A stretch of DNA of 13,034 nucleotides from Bacteroidota bacterium (GTDB lineage: Bacteria; Bacteroidota; Bacteroidia; B-17B0; B-17BO), in NCBI GenBank assembly GCA_025356715.1, contig JANXRU010000189.1, positions 1 to 13,034 of the forward strand, given 5' to 3'. The notes beneath the pieces are model-generated. The model was not told the origin of the DNA and did no database searches. It worked only from the letters and a program-made list of their open reading frames with translations. This document shows positions 6,687 to 13,034 of the stretch, in pieces. Every line of letters starts with the position of its first letter. Position 1 is the first letter of the stretch. The position numbers were made by a program, and so were the translations under genes.

Positions 6687-7580
6687 ATGTTCGATACTCA
6701 TATAATAGCTTTCCTCAATTATTTAAGTACAGAAAAAAGGTACTCATCACATACGGTGGTTTCTTATCAAAACGATCTATCTCAATTTACCAGTTTTATC
6801 TTTCCTGAAAAAGTAACTTTCCCAACCGAGGAAATCAATTATCAGCACATCAGGCGTTGGGTTGCTCATTTATTAGAACTCAAAATTCAGCCTCGCAGCG
6901 TAACTCGAAAATTATCAACGCTTAAATCATTTTTTAAATACTTACAAATACAGCAAGTAATTTCTGTCAATCCTATGACTAAAATTACAGCACCTAAAAC
7001 GCCTAAACGCTTGCCTGTATTTATTACTGAGGATCAATTAGAAAACTTATTTACCGAAATAGAATTTGAAGAAGGCTTTAAAGGAGTGAGGGATAAATTA
7101 ATATTAGATCTCTTATACCAAACTGGTATCAGGCGTTCTGAGCTTACTCATTTAACGGAAATTAATACAGATTTATTCAATGCTACGATTAAAGTTTTAG
7201 GTAAAAGAAATAAAGAACGAATTATTCCAATTTCTTTGGCATTAAAACGTAACCTTGAAAGCTATTTACAAGTAAAAAAGGAACTAAACTTATCAAACCC
7301 TATGTTGTTGGTTAGCGAGAAAGGAAATACACTAAGCGAGCAAGCGGTTTATAAAACTGTCAAAAAGTATCTCTCGCAAATCACTACTATTCAAAAGAAA
7401 AGCCCACACATTTTACGCCATAGTTTTGCTACTCATTTGCTTAATAATGGGGCAGATATTAATGCTGTAAAGGATTTATTAGGCCATGCAAATTTAAGTG
7501 CCACACAAGTATACACACATAACACCATTGATAAATTAAAAAAATCATACCAACAAGCCCATCCAAGAGGCGATTCTTAA
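6687..7580 (+). CDS. xerC: Tyrosine recombinase XerC/XerD
   Basis: This is a site-specific recombinase of the XerC/XerD family, which resolves chromosome dimers at dif with its partner and FtsK. At 297 residues it has the standard length. The N-terminal SAM-like core-binding domain covers about 1-100 and the catalytic domain about 110-290. The catalytic set is complete: R149 in TGIRRSEL, K173 in GKRNKER, H241 and R244 in HILRH, H267 in LLGH, and nucleophile Y276 in TQVYTH. The position between rpsU and hpf is a recurrent arrangement in Bacteroidota and argues for the housekeeping recombinase rather than a phage integrase. I cannot tell XerC from XerD by motif alone. The ATG at 6687 sits directly on the T-run of the preceding hairpin and has no SD. 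Confidence 0.93.
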   Translation: MFDTHIIAFLNYLSTEKRYSSHTVVSYQNDLSQFTSFIFPEKVTFPTEEINYQHIRRWVAHLLELKIQPRSVTRKLSTLKSFFKYLQIQQVISVNPMTKITAPKTPKRLPVFITEDQLENLFTEIEFEEGFKGVRDKLILDLLYQTGIRRSELTHLTEINTDLFNATIKVLGKRNKERIIPISLALKRNLESYLQVKKELNLSNPMLLVSEKGNTLSEQAVYKTVKKYLSQITTIQKKSPHILRHSFATHLLNNGADINAVKDLLGHANLSATQVYTHNTIDKLKKSYQQAHPRGDS

Positions 7581-7613
7581 TTAACCATAAATATAAACTA
7601 ACACCACAAAAAC

Positions 7614-7620
7614 AAGGAGG
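7614..7620 (+). promoter_or_regulatory. Canonical Shine-Dalgarno sequence of hpf
   Basis: AAGGAGG lies seven bases upstream of the hpf ATG at 7628: an ideal SD at ideal spacing. No other complete gene in the window has one. Bacteroidota ribosomes generally do not use SD pairing, so this site is unusual and also confirms the start codon. Confidence 0.85.
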
Positions 7621-7627
7621 ACTACTT

Positions 7628-7930
7628 ATGACAACGAACATTCAATCTGTGCATTTTGATGCCGACAAAAAGTTACTTGATTTTGCTAACGAAAGAGTAA
7701 CAAAACTTACTACTTTTCATGAGGGCTTAATTTCTTGTGAAATTATTATGCGTATAGATAAATCATCAACGAGTGATAATAAATTAGTTGAAATAAAATT
7801 ATTAGCCAAAGGGCAAGAATTGTTTTCTAAAAAACAAGCTGCATCGTTTGAAGAAGCTGTGGACTTAACCTGCGATGCTTTAAAAACACAAATTAAAAAA
7901 TATAAAGAAAAATTATTAGAGCAGTTATAA
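7628..7930 (+). CDS. hpf: Ribosome hibernation-promoting factor, short form (HPF/RaiA family)
   Basis: The product has 100 residues and matches the short HPF/YfiA domain, which binds the 30S decoding region in stationary phase and blocks tRNA and mRNA entry. The usual pattern is visible: an N-terminal strand (TNIQSVHFDA), a helix (KLLDFANERVTKL, about 15-27), strands around ISCEIIMRID (35-44) and VEIKLLAKGQELFSKKQA (54-71), then a long basic C-terminal helix from about 74 to 100 (EEAVDLTCDALKTQIKKYKEKL). It lacks the C-terminal dimerisation domain of long HPF, so alone it would not bring two ribosomes together. It follows xerC by 47 bp with no terminator between, and an intrinsic terminator lies 22 bp downstream. 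The start is fixed by a strong SD. Confidence 0.93.
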   Translation: MTTNIQSVHFDADKKLLDFANERVTKLTTFHEGLISCEIIMRIDKSSTSDNKLVEIKLLAKGQELFSKKQAASFEEAVDLTCDALKTQIKKYKEKLLEQL

Positions 7931-7952
7931 TTATAAAATGTAGCTATAGAGA

Positions 7953-7986
7953 GCTGAATTTCATTAATTTGAAATTCAGCTTTTTT
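7953..7986 (+). terminator. Intrinsic terminator of the rpsU-xerC-hpf series
   Basis: GCTGAATTTC (7953-7962) pairs perfectly with GAAATTCAGC (7971-7980) across an eight-base loop, and six T follow. The opposite strand has no T-run after the stem, so it probably serves only the plus-strand genes and not the convergent thioredoxin-like gene. Confidence 0.88.
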
Positions 7987-8008
7987 AGTAGTTAAAATTA
8001 AATCGTCA

Positions 8009-8662
8009 TTATTTTATTGTAACTATAAAATCTTTCTTAAAGTCTTCCCATTTCGTTTTTTGGTAATCGCCTGAACCATAGTATGTAATGATGGGCTCAA
8101 AAGTGGGGGCATTCATAAAGCCTTTGATAATATCCAATCGTTGAATTTGATTATTTAAAAACACAATTGACGGATAAGCTAATTGATTATCTAAAATTGA
8201 GGCAGCAAATTGATGGGGAGCTTTTGGATTAGAATTATCAGTACTAACAAAAACATACTTATCAAACTTGACAGAATCTTTACTTTCTGCATCAAACTTT
8301 ACTGCGTAATAATGTTCGTTGATGTAGGCCGCAATTTGAGGGTTATTAAACGTTTGAGTACTCATGAGTTTACAAGGACCACACCAAGTTGTATAAACAT
8401 CTACCATAATAGGGCGTGGATTTTTTTTACATTTTTTATATGCTTCGTCAAACGTTACCCAATTTACTGGAGAATTTTCATAAAACTCAGTATAAGTATT
8501 TTCAGAAGCAAAGGAGTAATTAGTTTCATCTTGTTGAATAAAATTACTGGCTTTATTTTCAGGAGAATTAATGGATGCTTGAAGAGTACTTTTTTTACAA
8601 GTATAAAAAACAATAGCAAGGATAATTATTCCTGCCATTGATATATCTTTCCAGTTAAACAT
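8009..8662 (-). CDS. Membrane-anchored thioredoxin-like protein
   Basis: The 217-residue protein has an N-terminal hydrophobic segment (about 9-21, ending FYTCKKS) that is either a signal anchor or an atypical lipoprotein signal with C22 as the lipidated residue. A polar linker follows to about residue 65, then a thioredoxin fold of the Thioredoxin_7/DUF255-like type. The redox motif is W93-C-G-P-C97-K, preceded by PIMVDVYTTW, and the cis-proline is P164 in AYPSIVFL. The active site should face the periplasm, where it would reduce or isomerise disulfides; the direction cannot be read from sequence. The ATG at 8662 gives MFNWKDIS before the hydrophobic segment, and Met9 is an alternative start. 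It begins 45 bp after the POT transporter stop with no terminator between, so co-transcription is likely. Confidence 0.85.
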   Translation of the reverse strand: MFNWKDISMAGIIILAIVFYTCKKSTLQASINSPENKASNFIQQDETNYSFASENTYTEFYENSPVNWVTFDEAYKKCKKNPRPIMVDVYTTWCGPCKLMSTQTFNNPQIAAYINEHYYAVKFDAESKDSVKFDKYVFVSTDNSNPKAPHQFAASILDNQLAYPSIVFLNNQIQRLDIIKGFMNAPTFEPIITYYGSGDYQKTKWEDFKKDFIVTIK

Positions 8663-8707
8663 AGTGTTACAAACAATCCAAAATTGATGCCAAAAACTGT
8701 TAAATTC

Positions 8708-10225
8708 TTACTTAACGGTTCCCATTAATTTTTTTACTAAAGGTGAAATGATAATTAATAAAACACCTGCAATAAGCGCATATATAGCTAATTGCTTATA
8801 TCCATCAGCATAAATAGTCAGTTTTTCAAGATTAGTAGCATGTTCGGATGCTTGCGCGATGTTGGCACCTAACAGACCCGCAAAGTATTGCCCATACGCA
8901 CTTGCCAAAAACCACATACCCATTAAAACAGCTTGTGTTTTTTGAGGCGAAAGTTTGGTCATAATTGACATCCCAATTGGCGAAAGGCATAACTCACCAA
9001 AAGTGATAATAAACCAACCAAACGTAAATACATTTAGAGATGTTTTTCCATCAGGGCTAGCAAAAAATTTAGTGTAGTAAAAAATATAAAAACCAGCGGC
9101 TAAAAACAAAAAGGCTAGCCCGAATTTGACAATGGTGTTCGGCTCAATTTTTTTATTATTCATCCAAACCCATACCAATCCAACTAATCCAGCAAATATG
9201 ATTACAAAAACAGAATTTGATATATTGTTTATTCCATTTGGATCTAACGTTAAGCCTATAACTGAATTATTTAAATTATTAGATGCAAATAAACTTAAGG
9301 AGCCGCCACTCTGTTCAAAAAAAGCCCAAAAGAAAATAGAAAACAAAATAAATATTAATGCGGCAATTAATTTTTTATTTTCAGTTATTGAAAAATTTCG
9401 CATCTCATAAAATAAATAAAACAAAGAGCAGGGACCTATAATATACATAAAAACATCCGTGTATTGAGTGTTTGATACTAATAATATAATAATAGGAACG
9501 AGGCAAAGCGAAGCTATATATGTTAAATACTCGTATAAATTACGCTTCTTGTTTTCTAAGTTTAATAATGGAGAAATTCCAATTGAGCCTAAGCTTTTTT
9601 TAGTCCAAACAAAGGTTAATAAGCTTATCATCATTACAATTGCAGCTAAACCAAAGGCTACATTCCACTCCAATCCTTGAGGAATTATAGTATCGAATAT
9701 GACACGCTTACCAATATTAATACACAAAAAGCCCCCTAATAACGCACCTAAATTTACGCCAGCATAAAATAAGGAAAAACCCGCATCTGTTCGGTTATCC
9801 CCCGATTTATATAAATTACCAACTGTTGTAGATATTGTAGGTTTAAAAAAACCTGTTCCAATGATATTAAATCCGATTCCCAAAAAGAAAAATTCCTTTG
9901 GATCTATTGCTAAAATAACTGAACCGACTATCATTAATATTCCGCCCCAAAATAGCGATTTACGAAGGCCTAAAATTTTATCAGCCAGTAATCCGCCAAC
10001 AAAAGTAAATGCATATACGAAAGCTTGTGTGGCGCCATATTGCAAATTTGAAGTAACTTCATCTAGCTTTAATTGGTTAACCATAAAAAACACGAGCATC
10101 CCTCGCATTCCATAGAAACTAAAGCGTTCCCACATCTCACTAAAAAACAAGTACCACAATTGTTTGGGATATTTACCTTTAAAATTTTGTATTTCTTGTA
10201 TGTCCTGTGATACAGTTACTGCCAT
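8708..10225 (-). CDS. POT/PTR-family proton-coupled peptide transporter (copy 1)
   Basis: This 505-residue, roughly 14-helix MFS protein imports di- and tripeptides with protons. The POT helix-1 signature is E30-M-W-E33-R34-F35-S-F37-Y38, followed by R41. MFS motif A-like GGLLADKILGLRKS spans 77-90, and GTGFFKPTIS (123-132) includes the conserved K128. FYAGVNLGA (153-161) is the second PTR2 signature, and GELCLSPIGMSIM lies in the C-terminal half. The first tyrosine of ERFxYY is phenylalanine here (F37), a small departure from the tandem neighbour, which has the full motif. It follows copy 2 by 105 bp, with a strong hairpin terminator ending 12 bases before this ATG. Transcription therefore needs readthrough or a cryptic promoter. 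The thioredoxin-like gene follows closely. Confidence 0.92.
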   Translation of the reverse strand: MAVTVSQDIQEIQNFKGKYPKQLWYLFFSEMWERFSFYGMRGMLVFFMVNQLKLDEVTSNLQYGATQAFVYAFTFVGGLLADKILGLRKSLFWGGILMIVGSVILAIDPKEFFFLGIGFNIIGTGFFKPTISTTVGNLYKSGDNRTDAGFSLFYAGVNLGALLGGFLCINIGKRVIFDTIIPQGLEWNVAFGLAAIVMMISLLTFVWTKKSLGSIGISPLLNLENKKRNLYEYLTYIASLCLVPIIILLVSNTQYTDVFMYIIGPCSLFYLFYEMRNFSITENKKLIAALIFILFSIFFWAFFEQSGGSLSLFASNNLNNSVIGLTLDPNGINNISNSVFVIIFAGLVGLVWVWMNNKKIEPNTIVKFGLAFLFLAAGFYIFYYTKFFASPDGKTSLNVFTFGWFIITFGELCLSPIGMSIMTKLSPQKTQAVLMGMWFLASAYGQYFAGLLGANIAQASEHATNLEKLTIYADGYKQLAIYALIAGVLLIIISPLVKKLMGTVK

Positions 10226-10237
10226 ATTTTTTGTATT

Positions 10238-10285
10238 AAAAACCCCTAATAAACCGTTGATATTGATAAGGTTTATTAGGGGTTT
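10238..10285 (-). terminator. Intrinsic terminator between the two POT genes
   Basis: A perfect 16-bp stem, AAACCCCTAATAAACC (10240-10255) with its complement at 10270-10285, encloses a 14-base loop. On the minus strand a run of T (up to five, 10242-10238) follows it. It stands 45 bp after the stop of POT copy 2 and 12 bases before the start of copy 1. Confidence 0.82.
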
Positions 10286-10330
10286 GTGAAAACATTCACT
10301 ACGTTTTTAATTTAGCGAGTGTTATTAAAT

Positions 10331-11863
10331 TTATTTTACACCATGCATCATTTTCTCTAATTTCTTACAAAGAAAAAATAATAATATGGCAGCAATGCCT
10401 GAGAAAAATACAAACAGTATAAAATAAGAGTACAAATCAGATATTTCAAAGCCTAAAACACTTGGATGAGTTGTTGCTTTAGCATCTGGATATAAGGAAC
10501 TCATTGTTCCTGCTAATTTATTTCCAGTTGCAATTGCTAAAAACCATACACCCATCATTAATGAAGTAAATCGCGCAGGTGTTAATTTATTTACCATTGA
10601 TAATCCAATTGGGCTTAAAAATAATTCACCAATTGTATGTATGAAATATAATCCTGTTAAGAAGAAAATACTTGCACCCGTTGCAGGAATTGATTTAGAA
10701 CCAAAGGCAATTAATAAAAAGCCTATTGCTAAAAAACCTAATCCTAACGATTGTTTGTAAGGTGCTGCAGGATTTACTCCTTTTTTAGCTAACCATACCC
10801 ACATAGCACTTAAAATTGGCGCTAAAATAATAATGAAGCCTGCGTTAAAACTTTGAAAATAACTTGCCGGCATTATCCACCCAAAAATACTTCTATTCGT
10901 TTGTTCTTCTGCAAAGAAAGTAAGTGATGCTCCTGCTTGTTCAAAACACATCCAAAAGAAAATTACAAAAATCATAATCAAAATAATAACCCATAATCTA
11001 GATTTTTCGATTTTACTTAATGATTTATCTGTAATTATTACAAAAGGCACCACTAGAGTCATCCCATAAATTAACGAACCCCAAACATCAACCCCAAATC
11101 CAAAGTGAATAGAAGTGAAGGCAATTATTATCCCACCAATTAAAATGCTTAATTGTAATGAACTAAATGCGGCATCTTTACTTCCGTCTATGTTTTTATC
11201 AGCCGCTTTGTTTGGGCCAACTCCCAGTTGAGAGCCATCTGGCCCAACAACGTATTTGTTTTTTGTAAGATAAAAAATAATTAAACTTACAATCATACCC
11301 ATTCCTGCGGATAAAAATCCCCATTTGAAATCAACATTTTCTCCTAAGTAACCACAAATTAGAGGAGCAATAAAGGCACCTGCATTAATTCCCATATAAA
11401 AAATAGTATAAGCTGCGTCTTTTCTGCTATCACTAGTTTCGTATAACTGACCAACCATGGTAGAAATATTTGGCTTAAAAAAACCGTTTCCGAAAATTAA
11501 AAAAGATAAACCTGTCCACATTAAAGTAATTGCGAAACCCTTATCGTCATTGTGCGACATACTTGCCGAAATGAACATTAAAAATTGACCCAGAGCCATT
11601 AAAATACCACCAACAAAAATAGATTTTCTATTGCCCCAGTATCGATCTGCAACATAACCACCAATGAGGGGAGTTAAATAAACTAATCCTGTGTAACTAC
11701 CATAAATATTACTTGCTAAAGATTTTTCAAGTAATAAGCTTTTTGTCATATAAAGTACAAAAATGGCACGCATACCATAATAACTAAAGCGTTCCCAAAA
11801 TTCGGTAACAAATAAAACATATAATCCTTTTGGGTGACCTTTTTGAATAGCAGTTTGTTCCAT
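10331..11863 (-). CDS. POT/PTR-family proton-coupled peptide transporter (copy 2)
   Basis: This 510-residue inner-membrane MFS protein is homologous to its neighbour along its whole length. The intact helix-1 signature is E21-F-W-E24-R25-F26-S-Y28-Y29-G with R32. GGYVADRYWGNRKS (68-81) is motif A, GNGFFKPNIS (125-134) holds K130, and FYMGINAGA (155-163) is the second PTR2 signature. HTIGELFLSPIGLSMV marks the C-terminal domain, and a hydrophilic loop of about 30 residues (roughly 203-235) follows helix 6. All residues expected for proton-coupled di/tripeptide uptake are present. It follows lepB by 105 bp with no clear terminator, so joint transcription is possible. The ATG at 11863 lacks an SD. 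Confidence 0.93.
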   Translation of the reverse strand: MEQTAIQKGHPKGLYVLFVTEFWERFSYYGMRAIFVLYMTKSLLLEKSLASNIYGSYTGLVYLTPLIGGYVADRYWGNRKSIFVGGILMALGQFLMFISASMSHNDDKGFAITLMWTGLSFLIFGNGFFKPNISTMVGQLYETSDSRKDAAYTIFYMGINAGAFIAPLICGYLGENVDFKWGFLSAGMGMIVSLIIFYLTKNKYVVGPDGSQLGVGPNKAADKNIDGSKDAAFSSLQLSILIGGIIIAFTSIHFGFGVDVWGSLIYGMTLVVPFVIITDKSLSKIEKSRLWVIILIMIFVIFFWMCFEQAGASLTFFAEEQTNRSIFGWIMPASYFQSFNAGFIIILAPILSAMWVWLAKKGVNPAAPYKQSLGLGFLAIGFLLIAFGSKSIPATGASIFFLTGLYFIHTIGELFLSPIGLSMVNKLTPARFTSLMMGVWFLAIATGNKLAGTMSSLYPDAKATTHPSVLGFEISDLYSYFILFVFFSGIAAILLFFLCKKLEKMMHGVK

Positions 11864-11968
11864 ATATTTTTAGTGGTTTAAAGTTTTAAATCAGTTGCCT
11901 AAAATACTATTTATTTACTAATTATATGGAAATATGCGCTAAAAAAAGTACAAAGAAAATGAAGCTTT

Positions 11969-13034
11969 TTATTTCTTTTTTTCTGCTTTTTCTCGACGTT
12001 TTTTACTCCAATAATTGTAACCAAAAGCCAGCAAAGCAAACAATGCTACGGGGATTTTCCATGATACGAGGCCATCTTGACCTACATAGCACATGAAGCG
12101 TTCCCAACGGAATTTACCATCGTGAGAATTTTTAGTTAACGAACCTAAAATTGATTTACCGCTAATAGGGTTTTTTGCAGGATCTTTCATGCTAAACCAA
12201 ACAAATACTGGCCGACCAACTACATGATCAAAAGGAACAACTCCCCAGCTTCTACTATCAGCTGAATTGTGACGATTATCTCCCATCATCCAATAATAAC
12301 CTTGTTTAAATGTGTAAGAAGTAATAGGAGCGCCATCATATAATACCTGAGCGCCTGATTTTGTAATGTGATGTATTCCGTCATCATAAGTACTTAACAT
12401 TTTTTCGTACAAGCAAATATTTCCGGTATCAATTTTAACAGTCATACCTTCGCTTGGTAAGGTAAGTGGCCCGAAGTTATCGTTGTTCCAAGCATAACTT
12501 GGGCTGTGAGGGAAAACAGATTCTTCACCTAATCCTTTAGGCTTTATCTCTCTTTTTACCGAATAAACTTCTGGTAAGCTTTTTAGTAGTTCAGCTTTTT
12601 CAACCGTTAAGTTCAGATTATATAATATGGTATCACCTGTACTTAAGGTATTTTTATATTCATTTAAAAAAGCATCTTCGGGATGCCCATTATCGGAACC
12701 TATAGACGAATAATTTAAAACGGATTTCCCGTTTTCATATGAATATAAACTAATTATACTGGCTTCATCACAATAAATATCATAATTATCTAATGTTTTA
12801 AGGTTAAAAATAGCTGCTTTGCATTTTACAAAATAATGATGTTGTGCGTCTTTAGGCATAGGGCTTAGTTTATCATCAATAAATAATTCCCCATCTTTTA
12901 TTTCTAATTTATTTCCTGGTATAGCTACACAACGTTTTACATAATGCTCTCGTTTGTCTATTGGTCGAGCTACAATGTCTCCAATCATTCTTTCTTCATT
13001 CCCAAATGGCGGACGATATTTAGGGTTTTTGATA
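11969..13034 (-). CDS. lepB: Signal peptidase I, long Bacteroidota form; N-terminus beyond window edge
   Basis: The frame is open to the window edge, adding IKNPKYRPPFGNEER before the first in-frame Met at 12988, so that Met is internal and the gene is 5'-truncated here. The visible part has 354 complete residues. The catalytic lysine lies in HYVKRCVAIPG (codon 12935-12937), and box E is GDNRHNSADSRSWGVVP, beginning at 12283. The catalytic serine (SMxPT region) lies outside the window. About 219 residues separate the lysine from box E, compared with about 127 in E. coli LepB, so there is a large insert of the kind known in Bacteroidota. A C-terminal hydrophobic helix (KIPVALFALLAFGYNYW) ends in a basic tail (KKRREKAEKKK), suggesting an extra membrane anchor. 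The enzyme cleaves Sec and Tat signal peptides at the outer face of the inner membrane. Confidence 0.94.
   Translation of the reverse strand, partial: IKNPKYRPPFGNEERMIGDIVARPIDKREHYVKRCVAIPGNKLEIKDGELFIDDKLSPMPKDAQHHYFVKCKAAIFNLKTLDNYDIYCDEASIISLYSYENGKSVLNYSSIGSDNGHPEDAFLNEYKNTLSTGDTILYNLNLTVEKAELLKSLPEVYSVKREIKPKGLGEESVFPHSPSYAWNNDNFGPLTLPSEGMTVKIDTGNICLYEKMLSTYDDGIHHITKSGAQVLYDGAPITSYTFKQGYYWMMGDNRHNSADSRSWGVVPFDHVVGRPVFVWFSMKDPAKNPISGKSILGSLTKNSHDGKFRWERFMCYVGQDGLVSWKIPVALFALLAFGYNYWSKKRREKAEKKK

Noticed and set aside
8210..8641. A 143-codon open frame on the plus strand opposite the thioredoxin-like gene.
   Set aside because: It is antisense to a gene with a clear WCGPC thioredoxin fold, and its product is an Ile/Phe-rich string with no recognisable domain. 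It is a shadow of the real gene.
1..13034. CRISPR arrays, prophage, toxin-antitoxin, restriction or secretion gene clusters.
   Set aside because: I saw no regularly spaced direct repeats and no genes of such systems. The single tyrosine recombinase is a housekeeping Xer type in a ribosomal-protein context.

Overview
The window looks like chromosome of an AT-rich member of the Bacteroidota. Several things point there. The RecA, bS21, XerC, HPF and long signal peptidase I proteins all have the character of that phylum. A DUF5916/CBM9-like outer-membrane barrel gene is present. The rpsU promoter has the phylum's distinctive TTTG / TAnnTTTG form, and most start codons lack a Shine-Dalgarno (SD) sequence. 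I cannot name the genus from sequence alone.

Layout. At 1-310 (minus) a GIY-YIG nuclease-like gene, cut by the window edge, lies directly behind tRNA-Pro(TGG) and its terminator. recA (660-1712, plus) follows with its own hairpin terminator. It converges on an APC-superfamily amino acid permease (2028-3662, minus). The recA-permease gap holds a 213-bp non-coding element with terminal inverted repeats and a 4-bp ATTT duplication; the element supplies the permease stop codon. Upstream of the permease, 3663-4037 contains no gene but two palindromic repeat units, one of them a REP-like triple hairpin. A large DUF5916 outer-membrane protein gene (4038-6239, minus, GTG start) is divergent from a translation and chromosome-maintenance cluster on the plus strand: rpsU (6410-6604), xerC/xerD-type recombinase (6687-7580) and short hpf (7628-7930), closed by a terminator. 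The right part is entirely minus strand: signal peptidase I (C-terminal part, 11969-13034), two tandem POT-family peptide transporters (10331-11863 and 8708-10225) and a membrane-anchored thioredoxin-like protein (8009-8662).

How the genes relate. rpsU, xerC and hpf read in one direction with short gaps. Because bS21 helps sequester the anti-SD in Bacteroidota ribosomes, it is notable that hpf alone among the complete genes here has a textbook SD (AAGGAGG), while rpsU has none. The two POT transporters and signal peptidase are envelope and peptide-handling functions and may be partly co-transcribed. At three same-strand junctions (tRNA-Pro to GIY-YIG, rpsU to xerC, POT2 to POT1) an intrinsic-terminator-like hairpin with its T-run ends 0-12 bases before the next start codon.

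Most of the coding content is ordinary housekeeping, and I see no clear new multi-gene system. The more interesting signals are non-coding: the MITE-like insertion with a reconstructable empty site, the REP-like triple hairpin, the hpf SD, and the terminator/start-codon fusions.
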